64,000 nt of DNA, taken from the NCBI RefSeq assembly GCF_011927835.1, contig NZ_JAATJH010000004.1, positions 419,837 to 483,836 on the forward strand, written 5' to 3'. Below the pieces are notes generated by a model. It saw nothing but the letters and a program-made list of their open reading frames with translations, searched no databases and was not told where the DNA came from. The first letter of the stretch is position 1, and each line of letters opens with the position of its first letter. The position numbers and the translations under genes were made by a program. This stretch comes from Neolewinella antarctica (GTDB taxonomy: Bacteria; Bacteroidota; Bacteroidia; Chitinophagales; Saprospiraceae). This document shows, piece after piece, positions 62,253 to 64,000 of the stretch.

Positions 62253-63385
62253 ATAAGGAATACGATATCGCCGTCCTGGGTGGAGGACTTGCCGGACTGA
62301 GTGTATTGTATCACCTCATCAAAGCGGGAAAGCTAGAAGGGAAGAAGGCGTTGCTGGTTGACCCCGAAGGACGCAAGTCTGCTCACGACCGTACCTGGTC
62401 TTTCTGGGAAACGGAGCCCGGTCCCTTCGAGGCGCAGGTTTTCCACCGCTGGCACGAGGTGACGGTGCACGATCGGGACCGTGATCTGAATTGTAAGTTG
62501 CATCCTTACGTATATAAGCTCATACGCAGCAGCGAATTTTACGCACACGTAAACATGGTCATTGACGATTCTGGTGCGGTAACCAGAATTGAGCAGGTAG
62601 CCAGTGACGTAGAGGGTCACTCCGACAAAGTAACGTTCAGGGTAGGGGAGGAAGCCTACCAAGTAAACCATGCTTTTTCCTCCATTCCCTTGCACCTGCG
62701 TCCGCGCCAAATCAAGGAACCTTATCTCGACCAGCACTTCCGGGGCTGGTACGTGAAGACGGAAGAAGAGATCTTTGACCCAGGTGTTGCCGCCCTGATG
62801 GATTTCCGCACACCCCAGGAGAATGAAACCCGTTTCCTGTACGTCTTGCCTTTCAGTAAGACGGAAGCAGTAGTAGAGATCGCGATCTTCAGTAATGTCC
62901 ACCTAAAGATGGAAGAGTACGATCGGCTGATTGGTAATTACATCAAGGAGCACTGGACGGTGCAACCTTACACGATCGAGCACTACGAAAATGGGAACAT
63001 CCCCATGACGACCTACCCTTTTCCGCGGTGGGATGGTAACCTTATATACATAGGTCTGCGCGGGGGTGCGGCGCGGCCGAGTACGGGCTATACCTTTTAT
63101 GGTCTGCAACGGCAACTTGTTGAGCTGGCCGATTCATTCCCCGCCACCCCTCCGAAACCGTGGCGCAATCGTGATATAATGTACGATGCGACCATTCTCA
63201 GAATCCTCCAGGACAATCGCTTACCCGGCGATCAGGTCTTTACTGATCTTTTTCAGCGGAATCCTACGCCCAGGCTGCTCAGTTTTCTCAATGGGGAGAG
63301 TACCGTAGGTCAGGAATTGGCGCTAATGTCCACAACGAACATCGCTCAATTCGGGCGCTCCTTCGTTAGTGAGATTTTTAATTAA
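62249..63385 (+). CDS. crtY: lycopene beta-cyclase
   Basis: 378 residues. FAD/NAD site VLGGGLAGLSVLYHL at 9-23, the family motif AHDRTWSFWETEPGP at about 47-61, SSIPLHLRPRQIKEP near 148-162, a GWYVKTEEEIFDP region, the PFSKTEAVVEIAIFS block and the C-terminal GGAARPSTGYTFYGLQRQ signature. It forms beta-ionone rings from psi ends of lycopene. Overlap with the CruF-like gene (ATGA) shows one operon. A variant of the dispersed repeat is in its coding region (HLRPR). Confidence 0.93.
   Translation: MNKEYDIAVLGGGLAGLSVLYHLIKAGKLEGKKALLVDPEGRKSAHDRTWSFWETEPGPFEAQVFHRWHEVTVHDRDRDLNCKLHPYVYKLIRSSEFYAHVNMVIDDSGAVTRIEQVASDVEGHSDKVTFRVGEEAYQVNHAFSSIPLHLRPRQIKEPYLDQHFRGWYVKTEEEIFDPGVAALMDFRTPQENETRFLYVLPFSKTEAVVEIAIFSNVHLKMEEYDRLIGNYIKEHWTVQPYTIEHYENGNIPMTTYPFPRWDGNLIYIGLRGGAARPSTGYTFYGLQRQLVELADSFPATPPKPWRNRDIMYDATILRILQDNRLPGDQVFTDLFQRNPTPRLLSFLNGESTVGQELALMSTTNIAQFGRSFVSEIFN
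62692..62707 (+). repeat. dispersed GC repeat variant inside crtY
   Basis: GCACCTGCGTCCGCGC, two changes from consensus, encoding part of a conserved loop; may be coincidence. Confidence 0.35.
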
Positions 63386-63505
63386 AATTTTTTGCGCGAT
63401 CCCGATAGCTATCGGGAGTGCAGAGAAGATAAGCCAGATGCGGGGTGTCGGGGGTTAAGCATTTAAACTGATAATGCTGATTAGGGAAAACAAGTATCGA
63501 AACGC
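63386..63505. other. end of carotenoid operon to first tandem promoter
   Basis: Contains the palindrome and no gene; the rest of the region to the window edge is the four-promoter array and leader listed next. Confidence 0.5.
63401..63416. repeat. 16-bp palindrome CCCGATAGCTATCGGG, second copy
   Basis: Identical palindrome to 39714, flanked by GCGCGAT and AGTGCA, again like broken halves of the GC repeat. It starts 15 bp after the crtY stop and may also act as a transcription-end hairpin. Confidence 0.85.
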
Positions 63506-63537
63506 TTGCGCACGTCATGCGGAGTACCTTATCTTTG
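63506..63537 (+). promoter_or_regulatory. tandem promoter 1 of 4 (putative rrn)
   Basis: TTG 63506-63508, 21-nt spacer, TATCTTTG 63530-63537. Confidence 0.65.
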
Positions 63538-63652
63538 TCGTCCGCTCCGTGAGAAACGTCTCGTGGTAGAACGGTGAAAACAAGGTCGAAAAGCATCTTT
63601 TGAGCTGCTTCTCAGACAAGCAAAAAGATTTAGAAATAACTTTCTAAATCGC

Positions 63653-63684
63653 TTGTTTAACTGAAGTTCTTCATCGTACCTTTG
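63653..63684 (+). promoter_or_regulatory. tandem promoter 2 of 4 (putative rrn)
   Basis: TTG 63653-63655, 21-nt spacer, TACCTTTG 63677-63684. An AT-rich block just upstream (GATTTAGAAATAACTTTC) resembles an UP element and recurs before promoter 3. Confidence 0.75.
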
Positions 63685-63796
63685 CGGCCCGCAACGAGGA
63701 ATGCCTCGGTAGAAACGCGGAAGAAAGAGACGAAGCGAGGTTGATTTATCATCTTCACTTTACGCGAAAAGATTTCGAAATTAACTTTCAAATCAC

Positions 63797-63828
63797 TTGC
63801 ACGGCTTCTCTTCTTCAACGTATCTTTG
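63797..63828 (+). promoter_or_regulatory. tandem promoter 3 of 4 (putative rrn)
   Basis: TTG 63797-63799, 21-nt spacer, TATCTTTG 63821-63828, with upstream GATTTCGAAATTAACTTTC. Confidence 0.75.
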
Positions 63829-63910
63829 CGGCTCCTTAACGAAGGGGAGGAGAAAGAAAGCTACTTCAAACTGCTTCGGCAATAAGTTTTGAAATACTTT
63901 CCCTCAAGTG

Positions 63911-63941
63911 TTGCACAAGAAGAGAACGGGTTGTAATTTTG
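63911..63941 (+). promoter_or_regulatory. tandem promoter 4 of 4 (putative rrn)
   Basis: TTG 63911-63913, 20-nt spacer, TAATTTTG 63934-63941, with upstream GTTTTGAAATACTTTCC. The remaining 59 nt to the edge look like an untranslated leader. Confidence 0.75.
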
Positions 63942-64000
63942 CACCCGCTTTGAAAGCAAGGCGAACGAAACAAGCTGCTTAAATAACCTTGACGGTTACA

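Noticed and set aside
63378..63596. 72-codon minus-strand open frame in the putative rrn promoter region
   Set aside because: Overlaps the palindrome and the first tandem promoter; no protein features.

Overview
The window looks like chromosomal DNA of a mid-GC Bacteroidota, most plausibly the Saprospiria (Lewinella/Neolewinella-like). Supporting signs are type IX secretion (T9SS) sorting domains of type A and type B, a TonB receptor with a carboxypeptidase-like N-terminal domain, Bacteroidota promoters (TTG, about 20 nt, TAnnTTTG), group II geranylgeranylglyceryl-phosphate synthase, DciA next to RecF, mitochondrial-type citrate synthase, and a crtI-crtB-cruF-like-crtY carotenoid cluster. The taxonomic assignment is inference from gene content. 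No phage, plasmid, CRISPR array, insertion sequence with transposase, or recognisable defence system is visible.

Layout. 1-9.8 kb: the end of folB, a small zinc-finger-like membrane protein, a SlyD-type FKBP, an M20 dipeptidase, a large lipoprotein zinc metalloprotease, an unknown secreted protein, a short-chain dehydrogenase and a small HAD phosphatase. 9.9-23.1 kb: a PhoD-like phosphatase, tRNA-Leu(GAG), GGGP synthase, an Uup-like ABC-F ATPase, a T9SS type B protein, a DUF6122-like protein, psd, tgt, a TetR regulator with its own operator and an alpha/beta hydrolase, and a 1-Cys peroxiredoxin. 23.1-32.3 kb: two tandem paralogous T9SS type A proteins of about 1,250 residues, each with an internal duplication. 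32.3-39.6 kb: a secreted protein plus TonB receptor pair, a ParA/ribbon-helix-helix-like pair, and an ECF sigma/anti-sigma-like pair. 39.8-53.7 kb: fumC, a TPR protein, TonB, VanZ-like, gcvH, citrate synthase, a SpoIIM-like fusion, an M28 peptidase, a DUF3299-like protein, a cupin, dapD, recF and dciA. 53.9-64 kb: an esterase, a lipoprotein, pyrH, an outer-membrane-like protein, phhA, pth, the carotenoid operon, and finally four tandem strong promoters, probably those of an rRNA operon that begins just past the right edge.

The most unusual content lies between genes. A 16-bp motif, GCACCCGCGACCGCGC, recurs in both orientations through the window, sometimes flush with stop codons and sometimes inside coding sequence. 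Four further families of short iterated repeats (TAGGCGG heptads, AGACTAA/GTCTGTG units, AGACGC...TTTTAG hairpins, and CACAAAA-type hairpins) fill many spacers, usually as inverted pairs that abut the coding sequences and in several cases supply the stop codon. One terminator hairpin behind the first paralogous T9SS gene carries a roughly 175-bp inverted-repeat insertion in its loop that the sister copy lacks, which looks like a MITE.
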